Assembly (NCBI GenBank): GCA_029747015.1
Contig: JAKOGI010000005.1
Location: 672,191 to 736,190 of the forward strand
Reading direction: 5' to 3'
Source: Carnegiea gigantea
Lineage: Eukaryota > Streptophyta > Magnoliopsida > Caryophyllales > Cactaceae
DNA length: 64,000 bases
Shown here: positions 11,641 through 22,500 of the stretch, piece after piece
How positions within the stretch are numbered: position 1 is the first letter of the stretch
Layout: each line of letters begins with the position of its first letter
Program-made: the position numbers and the translations under genes
The notes under the pieces: generated by a model
Seen by the model: only the letters and a program-made list of their open reading frames with translations
Databases searched by the model: none
Told to the model about the DNA's origin: nothing

Positions 11641-12891
11641 GTCTCTTAGAAAGAAGCACAAAAAAAAGAAAAAAGAAAAAATAACCTTTGTTGTTGGTGC
11701 CAGGGCTTGACCGGCGACCATAAGTTCACAGCATCCAAACAACCGCTGGCCCGAGGGATTGTGATGGGCGGGTTGAACCATACCAATATTCATGTTGTTT
11801 TTAAAAATTTTATCTATATATGTTTCGTCACTTGTTGGATTTCAAAACAAGCATCCATTCATATCTATTGAATTTTACGGGCTTGAAAATTTTATTCGGA
11901 TACACATAAAGAAATAAAAATATTAAATTATTTTTCTTTGCTCGTTCAAAGCCCTCTCACGCTAGTTCTATTTTCTCAACAACTGAATTAGTACCATATA
12001 CCCATATTAAAGTATAATGTATATTTAGACCAATAAAAGATTACAAAATTGTTATATTTTAAGATTTTGCCATGAGAAAATATGAGATCAAATAATTTGT
12101 TCAAATTTGTTTAAAAGGTTTGAGATAAACATAGATCAGAATTCATTTTTTTATCACATAAAAAACAAAGGCACAAGGTGGATGTGGAGCGGCCAAGCGG
12201 ATGAGGCCTTGTGCCATACCCCTTTGTCTAATACCTACTTTACATCTATTTAAAACCTATTTTTACCATCCATTTGAGTCCTATATATGACTCATGGGTT
12301 CTAAATATATGTTGGTTTTATAACAATCTCTGACCCACGATTGAACTCTTATTGTTTACAGCATTTCCAGTCACTATAATACATTAATGGTGGGGCCTAA
12401 AATGTCAAAAAGCTTAGCATGAAATATTTGCAGTCGAGGAAGCACATCAGGGAGAACAATTTGAATTGCCTTCTTCGTTCCATTTTATTTTTGCCTTTTT
12501 TGTGAATTTCATTGTTTTTTCTTTAAGAATATAATTTTAATGATTAAAAAAAGTTGTATCTTATAACGTGGATTTATGACAAATGTTTTATTAGATGATA
12601 ATTTAAGTTAGAGTTTTATAAGTCACAAATGTGAAGAAATATGAGTTTTAAAAATTAAAATTTTTGATCACGTTGCAAAGCGGACTTTCAAAAATTAGAA
12701 CTCCGATTGGGGATAGTATTATTTATCACCTGCTCCGATGCATTCTAAGTGTTCAGTCAAGTGTATGAAGTGAGCTTCTAAAAGTGCAAATTCCATGTAA
12801 TTTTCCCCTGTTTCTGTCAAATTTCAAGACAAACATTCCAATTTTCAAGAGCATATCCTTTCTGACATTCTGTAGAACATAAGCCGCGACA
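11641..12891. other. Gene-free spacer
   Basis: No coding region supported. A perfect 9-bp inverted pair, GGCACAAGG and CCTTGTGCC, lies near 12170-12215. The last 120 bp are the 5' flank of the ARMC7-like copy 1 and are homologous to 15060-15177 upstream of copy 2. Confidence 0.6.
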
Positions 12892-13431
12892 ATGTTCACC
12901 AACGACCAGCGGCAAGCAGAGCGGACGGGAAAATACGGGACGCCGAGGCAGAAGCACCTTCAAGACCTCGTCACCAAATTCCAGATCGCCAAATCCGAGG
13001 AAGAGAAAGAGAAAATCGCCGCAAATCTCGCCAACTTCGCCTACGATCCTTACTTCTACGCCTTTCTCCGCCAACTCAATGTCGTGGAGCTCTTCATCGA
13101 TTGCTTGACGGAGCCTAATAAGCGCCCCGTCGAATTCGGTGCCGGTGGGATCTACAACACCGCCGCCGCCGCCGAGAATGCCAGGATCGTCGCCAACTGC
13201 GGCGGAGTTCGGCGTTGATCGGGTGCCTATTGAGTCCGGTGAGGAACATGGTCAAGTACGCCATTGCGGGGTTGTATTATTTGTTGGAGAGCCAGTGCTA
13301 TGACCGGAGAGAGATTCTCAAGGCGGAGGTGGTGGAGTTGATTCGGAACTACGCCTTGAGAATCTTGCTAGGTTGTTTTGGTGGACAAACATTGTGCCAA
13401 TTCTACTACTTACTGATTCTAATCAAGTAAA
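12892..13431 (+). pseudogene. ARMC7-like armadillo-repeat protein, decayed copy 1
   Basis: ARMC7-like proteins are small armadillo-repeat proteins of about 175-180 residues, conserved in animals and plants. From the ATG at 12892 the frame runs MFTNDQRQAERTGKYGTPR, LQDLVTKFQ, ANLANFAYDPYFYAFLRQLN and VELFIDCLTEPNKRPVEFGA, then shifts by one base near 13210 inside the GGVP motif. The next frame gives LIGCLLSPVRNMVKYAIAGLYYLLES and VVELIRNYA. After that an internal deletion and further shifts leave only traces of the NLAR...VDKHCANSTT...TDSNQVK tail, with TAA at about 13429. No intron is visible. The breaks make a functional product unlikely. It is followed by a degenerate copy of PCO flanking sequence. 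Confidence 0.85.
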
Positions 13432-13489
13432 GAAACGTACTTGTTAACTGTTGATCCTCTTCGGGTAAGTGTTCCTAATGCATTAGAGA

Positions 13490-14375
13490 CTGAAAAAACA
13501 TTGTGTATGAGTCAATTTTGAGATTTCATTGTTAGTATTTTATTGTGGATGCATTGCAAGCAGTCCCAAAAGGACTATTTACTGAACAGTTCTAAGAATG
13601 ATAATTACTCCATTGCATATAGGAGAAAACTGGACATTGCATTCATCCTCCTTGTTGATTAGCTGCTAACAGAGTGGTTGTCAGCTGCTACTGATCAGGT
13701 TAATTGGCTGCTAACAGAGTGGTTCTCTATTTGTATAGTGGGTTATTTGTCATGGATGAATGCTGCTGTCAGTGCTCTGATATGAGAAGGTTAGGGGGTT
13801 GAAGAAGGGGAAGGATTTGAACCATGCTCCCTAATGTAGTGTTTCGCCATCTTCCCTACAATGTTAACCATTCCTGTGTCATGCTCAAGGTTTGGTAAGC
13901 TTGCTATAATTGTTTAATGTAACTTATGTCGACACCAAGTAGGAGCGGCAATCAAACTTAGGTTAGGCAAGTACGCTGTCCTAAGTATGTCTAAAATGTC
14001 TCTTCTACCACAATAAAAATAGTTTTTGTAAAAATGTCAATTAATTTAATTAATAAGATTTGAATCTTGATAGAAAAAAATCTGATAGCTGAAATCTGTC
14101 TAAATAAGCATCCAAACATCAATTACTTCAATTTATATCGGAAAATGTTATTATGAAAGCATTTTTATACGATTTCTTCTTCATGCGAATAAAGAAAACT
14201 ATAAGGATACTGGAAACAAATGAAAAATCAAATAAATGTATAGATACTTATTTTTAGAACCTGCAGAAAGATTGACCAAAAAAAATCGTTCAAAGAAACA
14301 AACCATTGCTTTAGATGCAATAAAGTTTTCTTATCCATGGTGTTCTCCGTAACTATTTTCAATGGCTTCATGGTT
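13490..14375 (+). repeat. Degenerate duplicate of PCO intron and 3' flank
   Basis: Colinear similarity to the PCO locus: 13500-13640 matches about 1326-1450 (shared AGGACTATTT, ATTACTCCAT); 13690-13905 matches 5440-5695 (shared CTACTGATCAGGTTAAT, GGTTATTTGTCATGGATG, CATGCTCAAGGTTT); 13970-14130 matches 6140-6324 (shared TGAAATCTGTCTAAAT); and 14130-14375 matches 6559-6860 (shared TTTTCTTATCCA). The PCO coding exons are missing from the copy. Gaps and substitutions suggest an old event. Confidence 0.85.
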
Positions 14376-14689
14376 AAATAAGGGTATCACCTAATTAAGT
14401 GGTCCACGGCTTGTGAGTTAAATTAGTTGGTTGAATAATGGTTAATCTTTTTGCTAACTATTGACGGTTTTACTACCCTCAGATTGTATTCATATTTGAA
14501 GAACATGATATTTGTTTTTTGAATTACATTTTATTTTTCCAACAAATATTGACAATAAAGACGGAAAATCCAAATCATAACCACATAAGCAACCACTCAT
14601 AGTGCCACTATTGGGTTAATCATCCGGTTGCTGGTGGTATCCACACCCACAACTTGGTTTTCTACTCGCCAGATGTAGGTATTTAGACG

Positions 14690-15025
14690 AATTCATCCTA
14701 AAAGTTACCTTACAAGTTGGGAAAATCACAAGCCTATATAAAACCTCATATCAACCCCCCATATGACTGATATGGGACTCAAGTCACAAATATTGCGATT
14801 TGACCATAACGATCCACCATGGTTCGCAATCTAAGCGCTCGTGAGTTGGCCATGCATTAGAACCTTTCTAGACGTGGGCAGACACTGTAATACTGGTGTC
14901 ACCACCCTAGGTGGGAGGATACAGAAACATGGTGTTAGCTTTGATATTAATTGATGTATTCCTTAAGAAGAGTTAATTTGAAAAACTTTATCAAGATTAG
15001 GGAAAACGCATAACATTCGCTTTAT
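14690..15025 (+). repeat. Unclassified dispersed repeat, left copy
   Basis: Shares ordered words with 15660-16090: CCTAAAAGTTA, GTTGGGAAAA, ATATGAC, CACCATGGTTCGCA, AACCTTTCTAG, CACTGTAATAC and ACATGGTGTTA. Both copies lie on the same strand and flank ARMC7-like copy 2. The family was not recognised; no coding potential. Confidence 0.8.
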
Positions 15026-15177
15026 TCTAACTTCTTAAACTAAACAACCTCTCAATGAAATGAAGTTTTGAGGGTTTCAAATTTCTGACAAATTTTCCCT
15101 ATTATGTCAAATTTAATGTTAAGACAAACCCTAAAAATCCCAAGAGCATATTTTCCGTAGAACAGAAAGTCGTGACA

Positions 15178-15640
15178 ATGTTCACCAATGACCGGCGACA
15201 AATAGAGCGGATGGGAAAGTGCCGGATACCAAGGTAGGAGCACCTCCAAGACCTCGTCACCAAATTCCAAGTCCCCAATTCGAGGAGGAGAGAGGAAAAA
15301 TCGTCGCAATCTTGCCAAATTCGCCTCCAATCCCCACAACGACGCTTTCTCCGCCAACTCAATGTCTTGGAGCTCTTCATCGACTGCTTAACGAAGCCTG
15401 ATGAGCGCCTCATGGAATTCGGTGCCGACAGGATCTATAACGTTGTCGCCACCGCTGAGATCATCGCCAACTGTTGCGAAGTTCCGATGTTGGTCGGGTG
15501 CCTATCGAGTTCGGTGAGGAACACGGTGAGGAAGGCAATTGAGGGGTTGTATTATTTGTTGGAGAGCAACATTGTGATAGGGGAAAGAGATTCTGAGGAA
15601 GGAAGTGGTGGAGTTGATCCAATCGCTAGTGATATCTAAT
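15178..15640 (+). pseudogene. ARMC7-like armadillo-repeat protein, decayed copy 2
   Basis: A second ARMC7-like copy about 2.3 kb from copy 1, same strand. It starts MFTNDRRQIERMGKC, then meets an in-frame TAG near 15236 just before HLQDLVTKFQ. One-base changes then move the ANLAKFA segment to other frames. From 15367 one frame reads ELFIDCLTKPDERLMEFGA, ANCCEVPMLVGCLSSSVRNT and GLYYLLES, then degenerates and stops at 15637-15639. The GGVP-site frameshift of copy 1 is absent here, so the two copies decayed independently. Homology to copy 1 extends upstream into the leader (15060-15177). Confidence 0.85.
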
Positions 15641-15659
15641 TCACAACTTGATTTACTGT

Positions 15660-16090
15660 TGGTCAGACATAGGCCTTTATAAGAACCCATCCTAAAAGTT
15701 ATCCCAAGAGTTGGGAAAACCAAAGGCCTATACAAAACCTTACATGAGTTTTCTATATGACCGATGTGGGATTCAAGTTTCATGCATTGCAATGGGACCA
15801 TAACAACCCACCATGGTTCGCAGCATAAACACTCATGGGCTGGCTATGTGTTACAACCTTTCTAGCCGTGAATGAACACTGTAATACCAGTCTCACCACG
15901 CCGAGTACGAGGACACATAAACATGGTGTTATCTTTGATACCAATCGATGTAGGTCTTGGGAAGAGCCAATTTCAAAAACTTTGTTAAGAGTTCGGAAAA
16001 CGCAAAACCTATATGAACCCCACATCAGTCCTTTATTATGACTGACGTGGGACTCAAGTCTCATACTCTACAACTGAACCATAATACTGC
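15660..16090 (+). repeat. Unclassified dispersed repeat, right copy
   Basis: Direct-orientation partner of 14690-15025. It extends further right and contains a second internal half-unit: GGAAAACGCAAAACC, then CACATCAGTCC and GACGTGGGACTCAAGTC, which echoes GATGTGGGATTCAAGT in the first half. The repeat is therefore itself built of two related units. Confidence 0.75.
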
Positions 16091-16399
16091 ATTTTAGTTG
16101 GGATATGAAATTATTAATGACTAGGGAGGCAACTAATGAGATGGTAGTGTTGGTTGTGATAGTTATATAGTAGGTAAAGACATTGTTAATTTTTCTTTTT
16201 TCCTTCTTAAATATTTTTATAAAAAGTGAAAATGTAATTAATAAGATAAATGGTATCACGTTCCCAAAGATTTTCTTTTAATGAGTTTTTCTCTCTTATT
16301 ATTTTCATTCCTTTTTTCCCTTTTTTTTTTACGCACCCAAAGCATGGTTACATTCAATTCAATACATTGGCTTCACCGCCAATTACTATTACTAAGGTG

Positions 16400-16564
16400 T
16401 AGAAACAACTAAAAACAATGTCGAAGGTTCTGGAATCTACTCCTCTTTCTTAGAGACCTTCCTCAACCATCTCTCTCCGTCCTCTCAAACACTCAAATAC
16501 TCGCTCTCAAACCAGATAATTCCCCCCAAAACACTCCGCTCCCCCGCCATTCTAGAGAGAGAAA
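16400..16564 (+). promoter_or_regulatory. 5' leader of SPPA
   Basis: A CT-rich leader-like stretch (CTCTCTCCGTCC, CTCAAACACTC) ends at AGAGAGAGAAAATG, the chosen start. No clear TATA box was identified. Upstream, 16091-16400 holds only AT-rich sequence. Confidence 0.45.
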
Positions 16565-19500
16565 ATGTCGAAGCTTCTGCACTATACTCGCCGTCTCCAC
16601 CTCCTCTGTCACCATCGCCGAGCTTTTCTCTATCCTCTCTCAGCCTCCGCTCCGCTTCCTTACTCTCCTCCCTTTGCAACCACATCCGAATCTTCCTTCT
16701 TCTCCTTCAGCTCGCCGGCTTTTGGCCGGAATTTATCGACCGGAGCTTCCGATTCCGGCAATGGTGGAAAGAAGGAAGCTCAGGAGTACCCTAGCGGTGA
16801 ATTTGAGTGCAGAGAATTCAGTGCTTGGGAGAAATTCCTCGTTAGGTGCCGAATGCTTATCGCATTGCCTTGGGAATACGTTCCCAAGGGCAGTGTATTG
16901 ACAATGAAATTGCGTGGCCAGGTTTTGAAACGTTTCTTGTCTATGGTCACGATTTATGATTTGGATTTGTTTTTTTTTCCCTGAGTTTTTTTTTTTTAAA
17001 ATTTTTGTTTGGGTTTTGAGTTTTCAAATTCAGGTTATTGATCAGTTGAAGACGCCATTCGCGCCAGCACTGTCACTCCCGCAGATTTGTGAGAATTTTG
17101 TAAAGGCAGCTTATGATCCTCGCATTTCTGGGGTTTATCTCCAAATTGAAGGTTTGAAGTGCGGATGGGGTAAACTTGAGGAAATTCGGAGGCATATCTT
17201 GGACTTCAGAAAATCAGGTGTGATTATTTTTTGTATCCATTTTGACGTTATTTTTTTTGAAGTTTGAACGTAACTACTTCGTAGCTTCTGTGCTGAATGC
17301 ATCAACCAACCTTTTAAAAATTTTGTTTTTACTTATTCCCAAAAAAAAAAAATTCATATTGCATTTGTAATGTAGACGAAGATCGACTAGGCATATATGT
17401 CGAAAATATCCTTGAAAATTCGATTTGCAAAGCTCACTGCATACATTTAGCGGCCAGCTTTTTTACAATTAGTATTATTTCCCATATAATAGCTTGTTGG
17501 AGGGCTTGTCTATTCTGGCAGCTTTCATTTTGACTAAATTAGTCTAGCATGTAGAGACTCACGAGAATTAGCAAATTCATCGGTCCAGATTCACAAACTT
17601 ACAACTCAATTTGAAAATTGTACGTGATAAATAACTAGACCTCTGAAAAGTAAGAGATGATGGTAGCCATATAATATAGTGAACATATCATCCTCACATT
17701 CAGGGAGACTAATTCGATTGAAAGGGAACTTAATGAAGAACTAGCTAAATATTAACTGCTCTATAAATTGGAAGAAGAACCATTGTAGAGAGCCACATGG
17801 AGCAATAAATCCATTTGTTCCAAACATAACTCTGAAAATTGTGCACAAAAAATAATAAAACTCACAAAAGTGAGGGATGATGGCAACCCTCAAATTAGCA
17901 GATGTATGGTCTCTTACATTTGGAGAGACTCATTGAAAGGAAATTAACTATAAACTAACTAAATGTTAAGCTGTATTGTGCTGAACTAGCCCAATGGATG
18001 TAACTCTTCTGGATTGATGAATTTGTTGAATTTGCTTGCTTCTGACTGCTCAGCTGGCTGATGTGTTCACGTGTTCCTATTTTCGCCTTCACATGAAAAA
18101 TGGTATTTGGCAGCATCTACATGCAGAGTGACAGAGCAAGGAGTTACTTCTATCTCTTCCTGAATGCCTCATCTATTTTACGTGTCTTCTCTGCTTATAT
18201 ACTTACAATAATCGTTTATGTTTACAAAATGTTCCCTTTTGAGTTCTATAATCCGCCAATCTTCTTCATTCTTTCTACTGATACTTGCTTTTCTAATATT
18301 CGCTGTGGATTTTGCAGGGAAATTAATTGTAGCATATCTTCCAACTTTCGGAGAGAAAGAATATTACCTGGCTTGTGCATGCGAAGAGTTGTATGCACCT
18401 CCAAGTGCTTATTTTCAACTGTATGGTTTGACAGTTCAAGCATTGTTTCTGGGAGGTATGTTTAAGTCTTATAGTTTCTCTCTAAACCTTGTGAAAACAG
18501 AGCTTTTACCCAGCTTTTGTTCTAGCAGAGGTGAGACATAACCTATGGAAAAGAATAGCATCTCCGCAAACTGATGTGGAATATTAAGCAGAGTGCTTTA
18601 TATTGTAAATGACAATTATGATTGACTTACTAAGCTTTTGTTTTTCTTGCATTCTGCAGAAATGCTTTGCTTCCGTAACCCATGTTTATTCACTTCTCGC
18701 TGTAATTTATAATGATTATAAAAATTTCTAAGCTTCCCATTGATTTTACCATTCTTTGTCTCTTCTGAATTGTTAACCCGATGTTGTCACCTAAAAAAAA
18801 AAAAAACCAAAAAAACCTATGATTTCTCAATTGTAATTCCATATTCAATGCCCCAAAAGATTGTTTCTGGATTTAATTCATTGCTTACATTTGGATTCAG
18901 GCACATTTGAGAAGGTAGGTGTCGAACCACAAGTTGAAAGGATTGGCAAATATAAAATGGCTGGAGACCAGCTTATGTGCAAATCTATTTCTCCAGAAAA
19001 TCGAGAGATGTTGACCACATTGCTTGATAGTATCTATGGGAATTGGCTTGAGAAAATTTCTGCTGCTAAAGGTGCTTTGCTGTCTGCGTGCACTTGATTA
19101 TGAAGCCTCTATGAGATGGTCTGACATAGTAAAAATTGCTTTACAGTTTCTGTTGGAACTTCTATGCAGGGAAAAGGAGAGAGGATGTAGAGAAGTTCAT
19201 TAATGAAGGAGTCTACCAGATTGAAAGGCTCAAAGAAGAGGGATGGATAACTGATATAAGTTATGAAGATGAGGTATGGAAGTATTCCCATGATTCTTTA
19301 TCACAAAACTCCTTTTTAAAACTAATTTCTCTTACTGAATCTGGTTGAATCAATTAAACATCCCTTGCCTTATGTTTATAGTTGGTTATTTATAGTGCAT
19401 TATTGTCACCAAAATGATTTGTGATCCTATTTCTATAGTCAGCTTTCCTTGTCACTGTCTCACTGATGATTTTTATTGGGCATGTTTGTGCAGGTAATTT

Positions 19501-22500
19501 CTAGGTTAAAAAAAAGTTTGGGGCTCCCTGAGGAAAAGAAGCTTCCAATGGTCGATTATAGGTAGCTGACTTATAATATATTTTTTTTTGTTAGTTTCCT
19601 TTTATAGGGTTGGGGATAAGAAATAGGTGCTCGTGATACATCTCTAGTTAACACCCCCCCCAAAAAAAGGAGAAAATGTCCACTTGGTTAATTATTTTAT
19701 CATTTATAGAACGTTGAAGGTTCCTTCTTGTTGTTGGTCACATTCTTACATGTCTTTAACTTGGAGTGGCATTAACAAGAGTTATTGGATAAAGGTTGAG
19801 GCGTTGGCAACTTCTTTCCCCAATTTACTAAGCATAAATAAAAAGAATAATGTAAATAAAAAGAAAAATAAAGTGGAAGTTTTTCTGCTTGAAAAGAAGA
19901 GTTGGAAAAGATTGTCATCTTTTTTTTCCCCCTGTTGATGGAATTGGATTGTCAATGTTTTTCCCTCGTTGTGTTTAATAAGAGAGAAAAAAGAGAAGGG
20001 ATCAAAGCTAAAGAAGCCATCATTAATACCTAATTGTGCCATTTTTTGGAAAAATATGAGTCCTTGTGAAATCAAGCAAGCAAACAGTGGAATATGTTCA
20101 AAGTGCGAGTTGTGGTCTCTTCTAATGTAGAATTCATTCATTCTGTAACAGTTAGCTTTTTCTTTCTTTTTTTTTTTTGGCGGGGGTGGGTGGGTGTAGG
20201 CAGGCCGGTATCCTTATTATTGCTAGGTAATTCTCCCTTATAAGATGTTTGTAACTGTAGTCAATGACAATTTTGGTATGTATAGGCTTTACTCTGGGGT
20301 TAGAAACTGGACCCTTGGGTTGTCTGGTGGCAAAGAGCAAATAGCTGTTATTAGAGCCTCTGGAAGCATTAGACGGTTTCGCGGTCCATTGAGTGCACCT
20401 ACTGCAGGCATAATAGCCGAGCAATTAATTCAAAAGATACGAAGTGTCAGAGGTGCTTCTTTTTGTCACTCTTGTTCATTTAAATGCACTTTTGGAATAT
20501 CATAAGCTGAATATAGATAACTTTTCTCAAGGTAATCAGTCATTAACTTCTTTTGTGCAATCCCATATGTCTCCTTCTCCCTATGAGTGGTTAAGGAATA
20601 TCATAAGAAGGCAATAACAGAGTGATTAGTCCTCGCTTGAGCCTTAGGGATTGCTGAGTCTTAATGTCATTTATTCTTGTTTTAGTGGAGGGCTCTGGCT
20701 TCTAAGTTGTATGTGTTTTATATCTAAACGGGCCATATGCATTCTTTGCCTTGTTTTGACATTGGGACTCTTTCCAGAATCCAAAAGATATAAAGCTGTG
20801 GTTATCCGAATCGACAGCCCTGGAGGTGATGCTCTTGCTTCTGATTTGTAAGTTTTCTATAATTAGCATATAGACTGCACACGTAGTTAAGATCATGCTA
20901 GTGCTGAAAACATGAAATCAAATTGTTCTTTGTAATCATGTTGTTCCACCCAATGTTACCAAGTCTCGGTCATATACTTGTATCTATGTTAAAGTGTCAA
21001 GAACCTGACATGGCCTAGGTGTCATCCTAGACCTTTCTTGCGTCTTCTTTCAGTGTTTTTAGTTGAAAATCAAGAGTTGGGATTTCATACCATGTTGGAC
21101 TCTCGAATGCTAGAGATGGGTGCTTGAGGTGAAATGAAAAGTTCAAGTGATACATTTACCAACTATTGACTAGTCACTTGCCTCCTTTGCTCCCCTAGAA
21201 TTTGGGCAAAAAACATCTCCCATTGTGTCTTTAAGCTGATAAAGTGAGGTCTTGCTGAAACCTTCTTTGGGATCATGGAAAAAAGTAATAACTTTGCATG
21301 CTTTTGTTCACACATTTGATGTATCTAAGACTAATAAGTAGCAGGTTGGAGAATTCTAAAGCTGTGTTGTCAAACAAGAGGTGTGGCGTCAAATATAATA
21401 TGACCCTTGTCTAACACTACATAGGACCATAATTGTATCGCTACTCATACCATTGGCGTCTGGGTGCTTTATGGTGTATGGCAATCTCATTAATCAGGTT
21501 GTTACTTCAGCAGACTATCATTCTTAATGGACGTTCTGACGTAGCCCCTAGACTATGCATTGTCAATAGTCCAGTTGCCTGTTCTCCACTGTCCTCCTAT
21601 ATGCTTTATAAGACTATGTGACATTCTGACCTTGCGAGTTGCCGTCTCTGGCTATACACTGCCAATGCTGTGTGCAGATTTAGCAATCAGTTCGGATTAC
21701 AAGCATCTAAAGTAAATAACAATTTATGCAGGCTTTGAATGTTTTGACTTCCATGTTTTCTTATACTAGAATTGCATTTGAGATATCATCGTTAATTTCT
21801 CTATGTTCTCAGTATTATTCATTGGAGCAGTTGATCCTATGTGTTGTAGCATTATACCTCCGTCCCTTTTCTCTGCTACTTCCAAGGTTTTGTTGCCATG
21901 TCTGTTTTGGCTCCCTGAGGATGATCTATTTTAGATGCTAGCATATTCATTGAAGAAATAGTTCAAAAGGTGACTAGCATGGAATCTATCATTTTATTTG
22001 ACTGACATGAAGTGACGCCAGTGTATTCATTGAGGAAATAATTCAACAGGTGACTAGTGTGGAATCTATCATTTGATTTGACTGACATGAAGGCATAACG
22101 AAAAACAATGGAAAAAAAAAGGCAAATACATGGCGAAGTGACAAACACTATTACTTTGTGTGGTAGCGATTATAGTTCATGACCTACGTTATTTTCACTT
22201 GTCTATTATATTTAGATTGTGGAGGGAGATCAGACTTCTGGCTGCCAGGAAACCTGTGATTGCATCTCTGGCAGATGTCGCAGCTAGTGGGGGATACTAT
22301 ATTGCAATGGCAGCGGGGACTATTGTTGCAGAAAACCTCACATTAACTGGTTCAATTGGGGTTGTCAAAGGTGACATCTTTTACACTCTGTCTCTCGTCC
22401 TTAAATTGCAGTATACCCTTGCAGTGTTACACCTCTGATTTGGTCATATTTGCCCGCAGGGAAGTTTAGTTTGAGTAAGTTGTATGAAAAGATTGGTATC

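Noticed and set aside
12191..12206. GCGGCCAAGCGGATGAGG-like words recalling a tRNA D-arm
   Set aside because: No acceptor stem, anticodon arm or T-arm could be placed around it.
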